Assembly (NCBI GenBank): GCA_033065855.1
Contig: JAVXUO010000371.1
Location: 124,001-188,000 of the forward strand
Direction of reading: 5' to 3'
Origin: Escallonia rubra
Taxonomy: Eukaryota; Streptophyta; Magnoliopsida; Escalloniales; Escalloniaceae
Length of the DNA: 64,000 nt
Below, in pieces: positions 1 to 10,137 of the stretch. A program made the position numbers and the translations under genes. Each line of letters starts with the position of its first letter. The first letter of the stretch is position 1. The notes beneath the pieces are model-generated. The model saw only the letters and a list, made by a program, of their open reading frames with translations, did not search any database and was not told the DNA's origin.

Positions 1-475
1 ACAGAAGTTACGTATGAATTAATCCCGAAATTATATTTTCTTCTGTCCGTCTGTTTTTGCTTGTCCAAGAGAGAAAGAGTTCTGCTAATTGTTTTGGTTC
101 GCCGGGTCTGCAAATTTGGAGTGCTCCTATTTTCAGACGTACTACCGTTGTATCCTGGGAGACTGTCGTCAAGAACCGTCAGCACCGTTGCGGGACGAAT
201 AAAGTCTTAAGGACAGTGAATCAAATTCACGCCTCGGTTCTCCATTGCTGTTTGTCTGATTTTGCTGTGAGTTCATTTTAATTGTTCTTACAAATACTAT
301 TTGTTCTGTTTAGTAAACTACATTTCAATCTTTTCGTACTTAGTTGTTTTCTGCACAAGTATACACAAAGTATATATTTCATACAACAGTTTTATGTAAT
401 TCCAAGAGGCCAGACACATGCATCAGATACACTGTCATATAATACACTCAACAATGTTCTTGAGTGTCAGCTAAC

Positions 476-1899
476 CTGATTTTCAGAAACAAGAACTGAT
501 GTTGCAATGTTCTCGAGAAGCATGACCTGCTCTGCGACCGTCCCTGCAGTGACATGTTTGAATAAATTGTTCAAGGAAAAAAGCTCCCCAGAATCAATGA
601 TGTGGAAAATAGCACAATGAAACATGCTCCAAGTGAAAGGAGGACGACATAGCTATCGGTTGAAGTAAAATTGTAGAATAGCATCCCATTAACCTGATTG
701 TTTCCTTTGAATAGGTTAATGGACAGAAAATTGATCTAATTGTAGTTCTCTCCAGATCCTTTGCCTAAAGACGTTGAAGAGTATGGTAGTTTTAGTAAAC
801 TCGATGCTCACCTTGAAGTGAAAGACTTATACCGGGGATGTAAGGATCTCATCAGGCACCCACCTCAAACATTTTAAACACACTAGGCATGAAACTTGTG
901 TCTCGTATATTAATCCTACGTAACTCATATGCTTCAAACAAAGTTTTAATTTGGCACTCACTGATTCAAAGACACTCAACTAAATTTTTAGTTTGAACCC
1001 ACTAGGATAACCTTATTATCAACATCATTGATTCAAAGACTGTCTCGGTTTATTTTTTGGAAAGTTAAGTAATCTATACGACACAGTAAGTTGTGTTCCT
1101 CGTCTTTCTAATACAAAGAAAAAACAACACGTGGATGTATTTAAAATAGAATATTAACTTAAGCAGAATACATCTTGAAGTCCTTAAACACATACACATA
1201 AGCATCAATCTTCCCATATAACATGCAAACTTTAGTGTGTCTAAACAAAAATGCATATCTTCGCGAACAAGTTGGCAGGTGCGGGGTACATACTATTTCT
1301 AGAATGAATTTCACTAGTCCAACTTATGACAAAGAGCTAGATAATGAAAAACGCTGCAGAATCTAGTAGTATTTCAGTAAGCACTTCAAAATCAGTTATT
1401 AGACCAGTCTGATTCTCCAAAGTACTAGAAATAGAGCTGCTATGCCGGCTAGGAAAGCTAGAATATAATCAGCAATTAACAAAAATATCAACAACTTCCC
1501 ATAGTACCTAACAAAGCTTTTGCGATTTCGTTCAGGCCGGGGATTGCCCTCAGAAGCAGCGTATTCTGTACCAAGAAAAGTCAGTGAGTGCTGCGAAAAG
1601 ACACTCAGTCCCTAATTGCAACCAAAATCACATGTACGAAAAGTGAAACTGCAATGGTGCGAATTTTCAATCTGGAGCACCTGTTTATCGAGAGGATGTC
1701 TAAAATCGTCAGCATCGAGATTGCTGAACACGACGGCCGCAGCTCTGCAAACAGAAACCCTGCACCTACTAGTTTTGTCCCGCGATCCAACTGCCACGGA
1801 ACAGGAACTAAAGAGAGGCTTGTGCGAAGTGTTGGATTCGAAGCAGAAAGGCGAAGCTTTTGCAGATAAGTTGAGCGAAGAAAGGGAAAAGCAAGCCAT
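476..1899 (-). CDS. PGM48: Plastid M48 zinc metalloprotease, PGM48-like (5' part only)
   Basis: Three exons are readable on the minus strand: 1899-1681 (73 codons), 1565-1508 and 543-476. All borders are GT-AG and the frame is continuous, giving about 115 residues. The first about 55 residues are Ser-rich, with basic residues and few acidic ones, as expected for a chloroplast transit peptide. They are followed by the conserved plant M48 stretch LDADDFRHPLDKQ, then NTLLLRAIPGLNE and AEQVMLLENI. The catalytic HExxH exon is absent from the window, so the remaining exons must lie left of base 1 and bases 1-475 are intron. By family knowledge this is an M48 peptidase of plastid plastoglobules linked to senescence in Arabidopsis. 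The gene is head-to-head with ENY2, as I recall for At3g27110/At3g27100. Confidence is high for the family and moderate for exact orthology. Confidence 0.82.
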
Positions 1900-2520
1900 A
1901 GAGGAGGAACGGAGTTGAACAGAGAACCGGCGGGGGGAACAAGTAACGAGCGTTAGAGCCTCCGCTCTCTACTCCGGTTTGGATTCTGTTGGTGTTGTTT
2001 GATTGAGGCGGAGCTTTTGTGTCCACAGCCCGTACTCTTGGTAATTATTTGCCGCCATTTCGCTTTCCGTTGACTTTTCTGCCAGTAGTGCGTGGTGAAT
2101 TTCCGTTTCTAGCCAAACGGGACAAGAAGCTCTCCATTCGTGCGTGGAGCGTGGGAGGGGTGAACACGAGCATTCGCATCTTCCAAATAGAACCGTTCGA
2201 TTTGATCGATTACGAAACGATTTTGTTGAGAGATATAAATCTCATATTATTGGGTATTAAATTTCATATCGAGAAAATAATGAATATTACTCTCTTCGTT
2301 TCTAATTACTTATTCGAGTTTGACTTGCAAGTTTATTTAGGATATAAATCGTATTTTATGAATTTTTTCTTATACTCAAGAAATAAAGGGAAGAAAGTGG
2401 GTCAGAAGAAGAAAAAATAGGTTGGTGAATGATTAAATGTGGAGAAAAAGGTAAAATAAAAAAGTATAAGAAGAATAAACATGAAAATATACTTACAAAA
2501 TCTTTCTTAATTCCAAAAAG
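1900..2520. other. Spacer: PGM48 upstream region
   Basis: This is the immediate upstream region of the minus-strand protease gene. A purine/pyrimidine-biased leader lies next to the start codon. The plus-strand ORF at 2019-2420 has no recognisable homology and turns Lys-rich at its end, so I do not call it. No certain core promoter motif was found. Confidence 0.4.
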
Positions 2521-2707
2521 TAGGGGTGCAACTTGGGCCTGGCAACCCGTGCCAGCCCGCAAAAATATGGGCATGGACTTACTTTTATAGTGACTGTGGT
2601 GAACATGAGCTCAAGATTTTGAACCCGTAAAAAATATGGATTGAATATGGGCAAAGATTTTTACAAGCTCGTCCAGCCCGTTTAACTATTATATAATATA
2701 AATTACA

Positions 2708-2750
<43 letters not shown>

Positions 2751-3363
2751 TGTTACAATATATTTATTTTGTTTCCTTTAGTCATGAAAAATCGTGAATC
2801 ACATAAGTCTACAATATTAACCGTTAAACTCTTAACTTAATAAAATACTATTTCTTTTTTGTACTTTCTGAACTCTCTGCCCCACTTCGATAAGATCAAA
2901 GCCTCAAATCCAAAGGTATGCTGATATTCTTGTCTTATTTTTTTTAATCAGGTTGAGCGACACTTCCCACTTTTCGTTCATGTTTAGAGATCTTTGGAGA
3001 CTTCACTTTTTCTACTTTATTTCTTGTCATAGGATTAGTGACTCTTGTCTTTTTCTCTCTCATTTTGTCCCAAATCTTTATTTATGTGCTTATATTTAAG
3101 TTCATTTTGAGATTTTAATTATATATATTTTTCATTATTCTGACTAAATTGTAAAGTTTGATGATCAATGATATGTTTCGAAATCGTTTTTTTTTAAAAG
3201 TAATTCGTAACCATGGACAACCAGTGTTCACCAAAATTTTGATGGGCTTGGCGTGGACACATATTATTCGGCCCGTAAATGGGCTAAGCTGGACATGTGC
3301 ACGACTTTTGGAGAGCGGGCTGGTCATGGTCTAACGCTTGGGCCGGCCCAAGTTGCACCCCTA
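2521..3363. mobile_element. Non-autonomous hAT element with 8-bp TSD
   Basis: The 843-bp element starts TAGGGGTGCAACTTGGGC and ends with the reverse complement. It is flanked on both sides by the perfect 8-bp direct repeat CCAAAAAG (2513-2520 and 3364-3371). Eight-bp target duplications and a TAGGGGTG-type terminus are diagnostic of the hAT superfamily. The ends carry subterminal GGCCC/GGGCC motifs. There is no transposase ORF, and the centre holds a (TA)n microsatellite at about 2710-2747. It is related to the element at 19205-23250, for which it serves as an empty-site reference. Confidence 0.85.
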
Positions 3364-3573
3364 CCAAAAAGAGAATACGATCAATTAATTAGGAACATGG
3401 TGAGTATTAAATATAAGTTTTGTAGGTCACTTTAGTCATTGTCAATTGATTTTGAGTTGAATATTTTTAAACGAGTTGATCAATCTACACTCAGCAGACA
3501 ATTCAAAAGTTAGTTCATCAATTATTACTCTATCTACTTCTCTACATGCTAGACCACTCAATCAGTCAGGCCG

Positions 3574-3720
3574 CAAGTGAGGGAGCGTGTTGATATATGT
3601 AAATCCTCCATCGGATGTAGAATTTCACATCGGATGAAAAATAAATAATTCAGTATAAGGCTTGTAAGCATCTTCCCTCTATGCCAATTAGTTTTGATTT
3701 GAATGCTTTCACATATTAAA
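3574..3720 (+). mobile_element. LTR-retrotransposon 3' remnant (PPT plus LTR start)
   Basis: A purine tract (AAGTGAGGGAGCG, 3575-3587) is followed directly by TGTTGATATATG at 3588. That layout resembles a polypurine tract joined to the 5' end of a 3' LTR in Copia/TRIM-type plant elements. CACATCGGATG and TATAAGGC motifs follow, as in many TRIM LTRs. No internal coding region and no second LTR could be found. The rest of 3364-4250 shows nothing recognisable. Confidence 0.4.
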
Positions 3721-4256
3721 TTAAACAATCAACTTGAACTTGTTTAAAATTTGAATGATCAGCTTAGTTAATTTGGTTCGATATTCTTTAAACCAATGAA
3801 ATGGACCTGAACGAGATTAACAATACCATGAAAAACGTTTTAAACTTCAACTAAACTCCTGTTTAAGGCAGATAACTCATTACTTGTATTCAAAAATCTG
3901 GAAAAAAATCCTCCAATAGTCAATTGAAAGGTCAATAAAGTCCTAAAATGATTATAAAACGAACACGGTAAAAATCGACTGAACAGTTCAAACTATTGAA
4001 ACATCCAACTTGTATTTGGTTTTCCTTTCAAGCTAATATTGCTCGGTTCAATTCCGTAATCCCATTTAGGCCACAAAAGAGCCTTCCAGCAGTCACTAAT
4101 GTGAGCTTTGATCCAACAACCCGGGATACCAATAACCTCAAAATAAAAAGTATGATTAGTCGACTAAAGTGCCTCGCAAGTCGCAATGGTCACTAATGTT
4201 AGGGTAGGGTAGATTAGTCATTTCATAGGAAGATTAACGCTTAATGGTGGGCGAGC

Positions 4257-4271
4257 TTATTTATATATCTC
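4257..4271 (+). promoter_or_regulatory. Candidate TATA box of ENY2
   Basis: The AT-rich string TTATTTATATATCTC lies about 100 bp upstream of the ENY2 start codon, a plausible distance for a TATA box with a 60-80 nt leader. This is motif evidence only. Confidence 0.4.
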
Positions 4272-4368
4272 CGGGCAATTTGGTGGAAGAAGTGAAGGGG
4301 AAATCAATTTCTCAGACCTGGGATTGCCTTTGTGTACTTTGGGGGTTCCAATTTGGTAGTTTGTGGCG

Positions 4369-7300
4369 ATGTTAAAGAATAGAAGGCAGTCGGTGAATCG
4401 CCCGCCGACGCCAGACCTAACGGATGATCAAGCTAAAGTGCTCACCCTTCAAGAAGTCATCAACATCAAGGTCCCTTCTCAATGCTTTACACCCACAAAC
4501 AATTAACAAACTCCGATAATAATTCTCGTGTAATCTTTTTACTTACTGACCCTCTTGAATTGGGTATATCAAGGCTACTAATTTCTTCGTTGCTTTATTG
4601 GAAATTTGGTTGCCTTTGCAGTTAATTGAGAGCGGGGAAAAAGAGCAGCTGATGGAGCTGGTCAGAGAAAAGCTTACAGAATGTGGATGGAAGGATGAGA
4701 TGGAAAATATTTGCAGGTGCCACCCCCCCCCCCCCCCCCCCCCCACCCTTTTTTTTTCTTTCTATTACCGTTCCTTAGTTTTACTGGCATGTGCCTGTGC
4801 GAGTTGGGTGAGTGGACTTGCGCACGCCCTTTAGGTGTGTTTTTCCTACTTTTAATGAGGTATCCCTCCCTTTCCCAATTTTAGCGCCTTTGATTTTTTG
4901 CGAATTTGTAGGGTAGAGTTCGAACATGAAATTACAGGATTGAACTCATATAACGGGTATACTAAATATCTTTTGACAAGTCAAGTAAGAGCAAAAATAT
5001 GATAGAGTTCACATGTTCGAACTCTTGGAATCCTCTGAAGCTCAAAGGGGGCAAAATTTATGACACAACCAGAGTATTAGACTGGCAGTATTGCTTTCTT
5101 GCTGACATTTATGGAAGGTAAGCCCTGCCACAACGGTTGTTCCATGAGTCATAGAGGTCAAGAGTTCGTACACGAAAGAAGGTTCCTGAAAAGTTGAGTA
5201 ACATTGTGTAACCCTTCCCAAGACCCCGTAGAGGTTCGCCTTGTATGCTCTGTTTCTAGCAGTAGGTAGTTGTGCTGTGTTGCTAGCCATAAAGATCCTA
5301 TCTTGAGTTGAAAATTGTCTAAGCCAAATGATAGCAAGTATCAACAAACTATGCTTCCGAACTGACTATGGAGCTAACATCAGTCAAATTATTCTTAAGT
5401 TGACCTTGGAAATCAGTCTGTGTGTGTTAAATTGGTTCTCTGTTTTCATACATTTTCTATGTGTGTTGAGTAGGTTTACTGTCTTCATACTTCCTCTATG
5501 TGTGTCATTGTGCCGGGGGGTTGGGGTGTATGTGCGTGGTGTTGGGGGGGTTCTTGTTTGGAGCTAAGACTGTCCTGAACCTGTAATATAATGTAGACAT
5601 GACCAAGGTACTATTGTTGCTGTAAAAGAGATAGCCATTCTTACCTTGTCAGAATCCGCAAGATTCCAGTAAATATTATGTTGTGCTCACTTTTCTAAAT
5701 TGCAATCAGACCACAAGGTTAAGATTTTGTACTTTAGGTTGCTGACAAGATAATGAGTCTCTTTCCAAGTCTCCCTGAATATAATGCATGTGTATATACA
5801 CCCACATGCACTTACACAACCGCAGGAGGAACCAAAGGAGGGTTTTTAGAGTTCTTTCCTTCTGCCATCTGGAGAGTGGAGACTTGTGTGGGCAACGCAT
5901 TATGTTAGTCGCTGAGAATTTGTTTGATTGAGGGAATAACTTGAGTTGATTGTAGATCCAAACAATATTTGCACTTTTTGCCCCTCCTATACAAAAACAA
6001 ATAATTTTTTTTTTTTTGGCTTCAGATCATTTCCTCAATTATATAAAATGACAGGTTATATGTGGTTAACGCAACAGTGCCATAATAATGGACATGAATT
6101 CGAATTGGAATAAAGCAGTTATTCTTTGCAATTTTCGTGATGTGATCTTAGTGTACTTATCCGTATCATCACTCAGTTTCAGCACACATCTCTGGAGTTC
6201 CTTGATCGAGCTAGTTCTTGCATTATTCGACTGCTTTTCTCTAATATTTGACTTATTTATCTTGGATGTACATTGAAGAAGTAACTACAATCTAACTACT
6301 TAACACCGGACTTGAATCATTTGGTTAGGTTACTTGAAATTTGGTGATTTAAGAGATTTCAATACACTTGCATAAAGCTATTTTTTCGTCTACGTGTTTT
6401 CCTCTAACATTAAGTGTGCGACGTACATTTTCTTCATTGCCCGTGGGGGGGGGGAGGGGGTGTTCATATGTTGGTTGCCTGCTAAACAATTATCGATAGC
6501 AATACTTTTGCACATTATAAGGGTTGTGTTTCAACTTCTAGCATTTTCTGGCTAATTAATTTCATTTTCCATGTATATATCTAATGGTTACAATTCTTAT
6601 TTGGTTCAATTTGCAACATTTGTGTCGCTTCAACAAATTTTTAGGGCATATATAAAGAAGCAAGGGAGGAATAATGTTACTCTGGATGAGCTTGTGCGAG
6701 TGATTACCCCGAAAGGAAGAGGTAAGGAATTCCTGTAATCTGGGGTTGATTTTTGCAATTTTCTGCAACAATCATTTTTCTTGCTGTAGAGATCTTTCTA
6801 ATTGTGTCCGACTAATCATTTTGTTTTTAAATTCCACCTTCGAGCATGCCATCTTCCCTTTAAATGATGTCAATCCCAAGCCCAACGGGCCTCCAACGAA
6901 AACGGGCCGGGCCTGAGATCTGGATATATGGGCCCAGTCCAAGCCCTGGCCCTAGGCCCAATATTTAGGGCCGGGTTTGGGCCAGGGCCAGGGCCCAATT
7001 TTTTTTTATGTGCCCACAGATGAAGATGTCCTTAAACAAATTCGTCAAGCACGCTACGAAATTCACCTGACCTTGATTGCCCACAGATGAAGATGAATAC
7101 GATTGCTCCATCAGCTCTACCAACTGGTCAAACTCGAGCCGCGATCTCATTGAGACGACCTTCTTCAAGTAGCCGACGTAAGCCTGGAGCCCTTCCTCCT
7201 CCAAACCTAGGGGAGGGTACAGCCTCACGAACCACAGGATCGTCGCGTGGTCGCGCTGATCGACGGCCGCAGACAGCCACTTCCGAACGATCGACTCGAG

Positions 7301-8517
7301 CTGTTTCTTTGAGGCCAAGAGCTGCTCTCTCTGATCGGAAGCGGAATCCTTGTACTTGGAGTCGATTAGGAGGAACGTCTGGATGAATGTGGCGGCGGAT
7401 TCGAAGTCTTCGGAGGCCAGGGCTTTTTTTGACACCGTCGATGCAGGCAGTGTGCTCGATGATGGCGTCGATGCGGAGGAGGGTGTGGGAGACGCGCGAC
7501 TGGGCGAGGTCGAGCTCGCGGACCTTAAGGCTGACGCGGTCGGCGAGATCGGAGGTGGATTCAACGTTGGACAGGACGAGGTCGGAGTCGGACGTGGAGG
7601 ACGTTGGCGGAGCGGAGGAGGGACGAGAGGTGGTGGTCGAGGTCGGTGTTGCGGGAGACAATGGCGTCGAGGCTGAGGTTGACGGAGCGCTGGTAGGCGG
7701 TGCACTCGTGGAGGAACCGCGTCATGGCCAATTTCGGGCCATTTTCGGGCCGGGCTTTTTTGGATGAAACCTCGGCCTGGTCCAAGGCCCTTTATTTTTG
7801 GACCTCTACTGTTCACTTCCGGGTCGGGCCAGCCCTGGCCAAAAACGGGACGGGTCGGGCCGCCCTGGCAAAAAACGGCCTTTTGACATCTCTACCTTTA
7901 CAATAAAACCGGTGTACAGAACCCCATGATGCACGCATGTTAGTGGGATGAGTGCTAGATATGCAAGTTTGTAGTGCATATGTGGTGCCATTGTACCAGG
8001 GGCCGCTACTTCGGGCGGGGGGGAGAGAGCTGGTATTGTAGGAGTTTTGTCATTTTTATGTGTGGCTCGGGATTTGCTGACCTCTGTTCGTCACTGGCGA
8101 CTCCCTTTTTTTAATTGGCAAACCTGCAGAGGGCTTGAACATATCTATCAACATATCTATGCCTTGGGCCAGAATTTATCAAAAGAATTGGTATCCAGCA
8201 ATGACTTAAATTCTCAGTATGCTAGCTTTGATCATTTGATTCAGAAGATACCCAAAATCTAGATCTGGAATAGGCATTGTAAACTAATTCATTGATCCCG
8301 TTTAATGCGATTTATGAGCTCCCTGATCATATATGGATGCATTTGTTTTTTATTTAGTTGATACCTACTGCTTTCATTTCATTTTCCCCTCTTTGGTTAT
8401 GAATTATCTTTCATGTATTATCATGTTTTCTTTATTCTTGCAGCTTCAATTCCTGATCCCATCAAGGCTGAGCTGCTGCAAAGAATTCGAACATTTCTTG
8501 TTTCAGCTGCGCTTTAA
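4369..8517 (+). CDS. ENY2: ENY2, SAGA DUB-module / TREX-2 subunit
   Basis: There are four exons: 4369-4470, 4622-4716, 6645-6721 and 8444-8517. All have GT-AG borders and together give a 115-residue protein, the usual plant ENY2 length. Diagnostic segments are RPPTPD and TLQEVINIK (exon 1), LIESGEKEQLMELVREKL then ECGWKDEM (exon 2), VTLDELVRVITPKGR (exon 3) and SIPDPIKAELLQRIRTFLVS (exon 4). By family knowledge ENY2/Sus1 is a small all-helical protein shared by the SAGA histone H2B deubiquitinase module and the TREX-2 mRNA-export complex, acting in the nucleus and at nuclear pores. Introns 2 and 3 are long (1.9 and 1.7 kb). Intron 2 begins with a 22-C tract and holds a SINE; intron 3 holds a hAT-like element with a COG4 fragment. 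The reading frame is intact, so the gene is probably functional. Confidence 0.95.
4723..4744 (+). repeat. Poly-C tract (22 C) just inside ENY2 intron 2
   Basis: Twenty-two uninterrupted C residues lie 6 bases past the 5' splice site of ENY2 intron 2. The transcribed strand is poly-G. Long homopolymers of this kind are rare and prone to assembly or sequencing error, so the exact length is uncertain. Confidence 0.8.
5100..5250 (+). mobile_element. Degenerate Au-like SINE in ENY2 intron 2
   Basis: The order of motifs matches the plant Au-type SINE layout: GTTGTTCCATGAGTCATAGAGG, a B-box-like AGAGTTCG, a GGTTCCTGAAAAG segment, and CCCTTCCCAAGACCCCGTAG near the 3' end. It is diverged and its ends are blurred. 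Compare the better copy at 57050-57200. Confidence 0.5.
6865..7894. mobile_element. hAT-like element with captured COG4 fragment (ENY2 intron 3)
   Basis: The left end reads TGATGTCAA and the right end TTGACATCTCTA. They are flanked by CCTTTAAA (6857-6864) and CCTTTACA (7895-7902), an 8-bp near-match (7 of 8). Both ends carry dense GGGCC/GGCCC subterminal motifs, shared with the inner hAT at 19946-23103. The left terminus has lost about 3 bp compared with its partner. The centre is occupied by COG4-derived sequence rather than transposase, so this is a non-autonomous transduplicating element. Confidence 0.7.
7020..7725 (-). pseudogene. COG4: COG4 gene fragment (Golgi tethering complex), captured by a TE
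   Basis: Three minus-strand frames in series match conserved oligomeric Golgi complex subunit 4. TRFLHECTAYQR and DLDHHLSSLLRSANVL come first, next VRELDLAQSR and LLRIDAI, and then SDQREQLLASKKQLESIV, RLYPPLGLEEEGLQ and LTNLFKDI. At least two frameshifts separate them. Only about 235 codons of a much larger protein are present, lacking the true N-terminus and all of the C-terminal part. It lies wholly within the hAT-like element in ENY2 intron 3, in opposite orientation to ENY2. It cannot encode a working COG4. Antisense RNA to the parental gene would be possible but is not shown by the sequence. Confidence 0.85.
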
Positions 8518-9701
8518 TACATATGGGTGTGTCGGGGGCAGGGTGAAAACAATAATTTTAGTTTCGTTCTCCCCTTCCTTTTTGTGTTGTATTCATGGTG
8601 TGTGCTCGCATATGACGATCTCCATACAAGTACGCAGGAGGATCCATCCGTCCAGGAATGTTGTTGACTGCTGAAGATGGTCCGTCTCTGATAAGCTTCG
8701 AATGAAGGCCACAGAAGGCTTTGAACACGACATGATCTTCATTCCATGCCAAGCTTGCCACAAGCTTGGCGCTGATCTTTCCCCTTTTTCTGTCTTTTGG
8801 GGCAAATTACAGAACAGGTCTGAGTTCTTGTCAGATTAATTGTTGCATCTGTTACTTTGGAAGATTGTGACTGTTACTTTGGCTGATTCCAAAGTATAAT
8901 GTTTTATCTAGTGTTCTCTAGCCTCGTGATTTTGTGTGGATGGGAATGTGTTCGAATATTCTTTTTGATTATTTTGGCTGTGGTTCTGTTGCTCATGTTC
9001 TCCCCTTTTGCAGCTAAACTGAAAGCGTAGTGCAAATATTATGGCGTAGATAACCAGGACATCACCATATCAACCCACCCCTTTAAATTTACATGTAACA
9101 CTAGTTTGAAAAAAGACGTATCTCTCGGTTAAATAATCTAAAAAGCCAGTGAGAGGGAGGACGATATGAGAATGCTATTGCGCACGCAGTCTTCACCGTT
9201 CTTGGACCATTGCACTTTAGTTCAGAACCGTTGGATTGGGGACAAGCCCGGGCAAATAGAGATGGCATACTATATCGAATGGTGCTATGCAGCAGAGACG
9301 CAGGATCCGGATCCTCTGCTGTATAACAGTACCCTTTGATGTAAAACAGTTTGTGTCAAAAAATTGTCGCTAAATGTTTTTTAGCTACAAAAAATTATTA
9401 TTATAAATTTTAATAACAGCGACATAACACTTTTTATGATACTCTTTTGTCGCTAAATGTTGTACCGTACTAGCAGAGGGTCAAGATCTCACTAAAAGGT
9501 ATGCAAAATCACATTTTTGAATATTTTCTCCTCTTTAACATAGTTTAGCCCTTGATTTGATGTTACCCCTATCAGTCAGAAGTATTGATGAGCTTACGAC
9601 GGAAGAGATATATCTTACTTCGGTAGAAAAAAAGTTTCAACAAGCGACTGAAGCAAGAAGCACTACCACATTTGAAATCATTCTCAACATAAACTAGTAC
9701 T
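8518..9701. other. ENY2 3' region and spacer, with a small foldback at about 9290-9490
   Basis: The first few hundred bases probably hold the ENY2 3' UTR, though I found no single convincing polyadenylation signal. At about 9290-9490, GGATCCTCTGCTGTA and the inverse TAGCAGAGGGTCAAGATC bracket about 190 bp with internal inverted TGTCGCTAAATG copies. This looks like a MITE related to the termini of the next element. No gene was recognised. Confidence 0.45.
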
Positions 9702-10137
9702 ACATATTGCGGACACAGATCCTCTGCTATAACCGTAACCAAAGGTGCTATAGTCCTCATCCCCACCGTCCAATTTAATCCTACCCGTTACAAGTGGCCA
9801 CGTCACCCAAGTCAGTTAAAGGCTTTGGTTTGAGACTTCCTTCTCTCTCTTCAACGAACTTCTTCCTCTCTCATCTCACGGAGAAGGCTCTCTCACTGCA
9901 GATTGCAGTGTTGCTGTTGTGCTGCTGCTTTGCCTTACATGACCAAACCTCTCCTTCCGTCAATGCTATCTTCTACCACATCTGAAAGGGCTTCATGGGT
10001 GTCAGTTTTCTTGATCTGTTTGGTAGCTTCTTGGGTTCTTCAATGGATTGATGTGCATTCAGGAAAAATCTTTAGATCTTAATTTGTTGGTGTTGACTGG
10101 TCTAATCTTGGCATAACAAATTTTCATTTCCTTAGAG

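Noticed and set aside
1588..1918. Plus-strand ORFs of 93-100 codons opposite PGM48 exon 1
   Set aside because: They are antisense shadows; the minus strand carries a transit peptide and the conserved LDADDFRHPLDKQ block with a matching splice donor.
7087..7767. Plus-strand Arg/Gly/Val-rich ORFs over the COG4 fragment
   Set aside because: Low-complexity shadows of the GC-rich minus-strand COG4 sequence.
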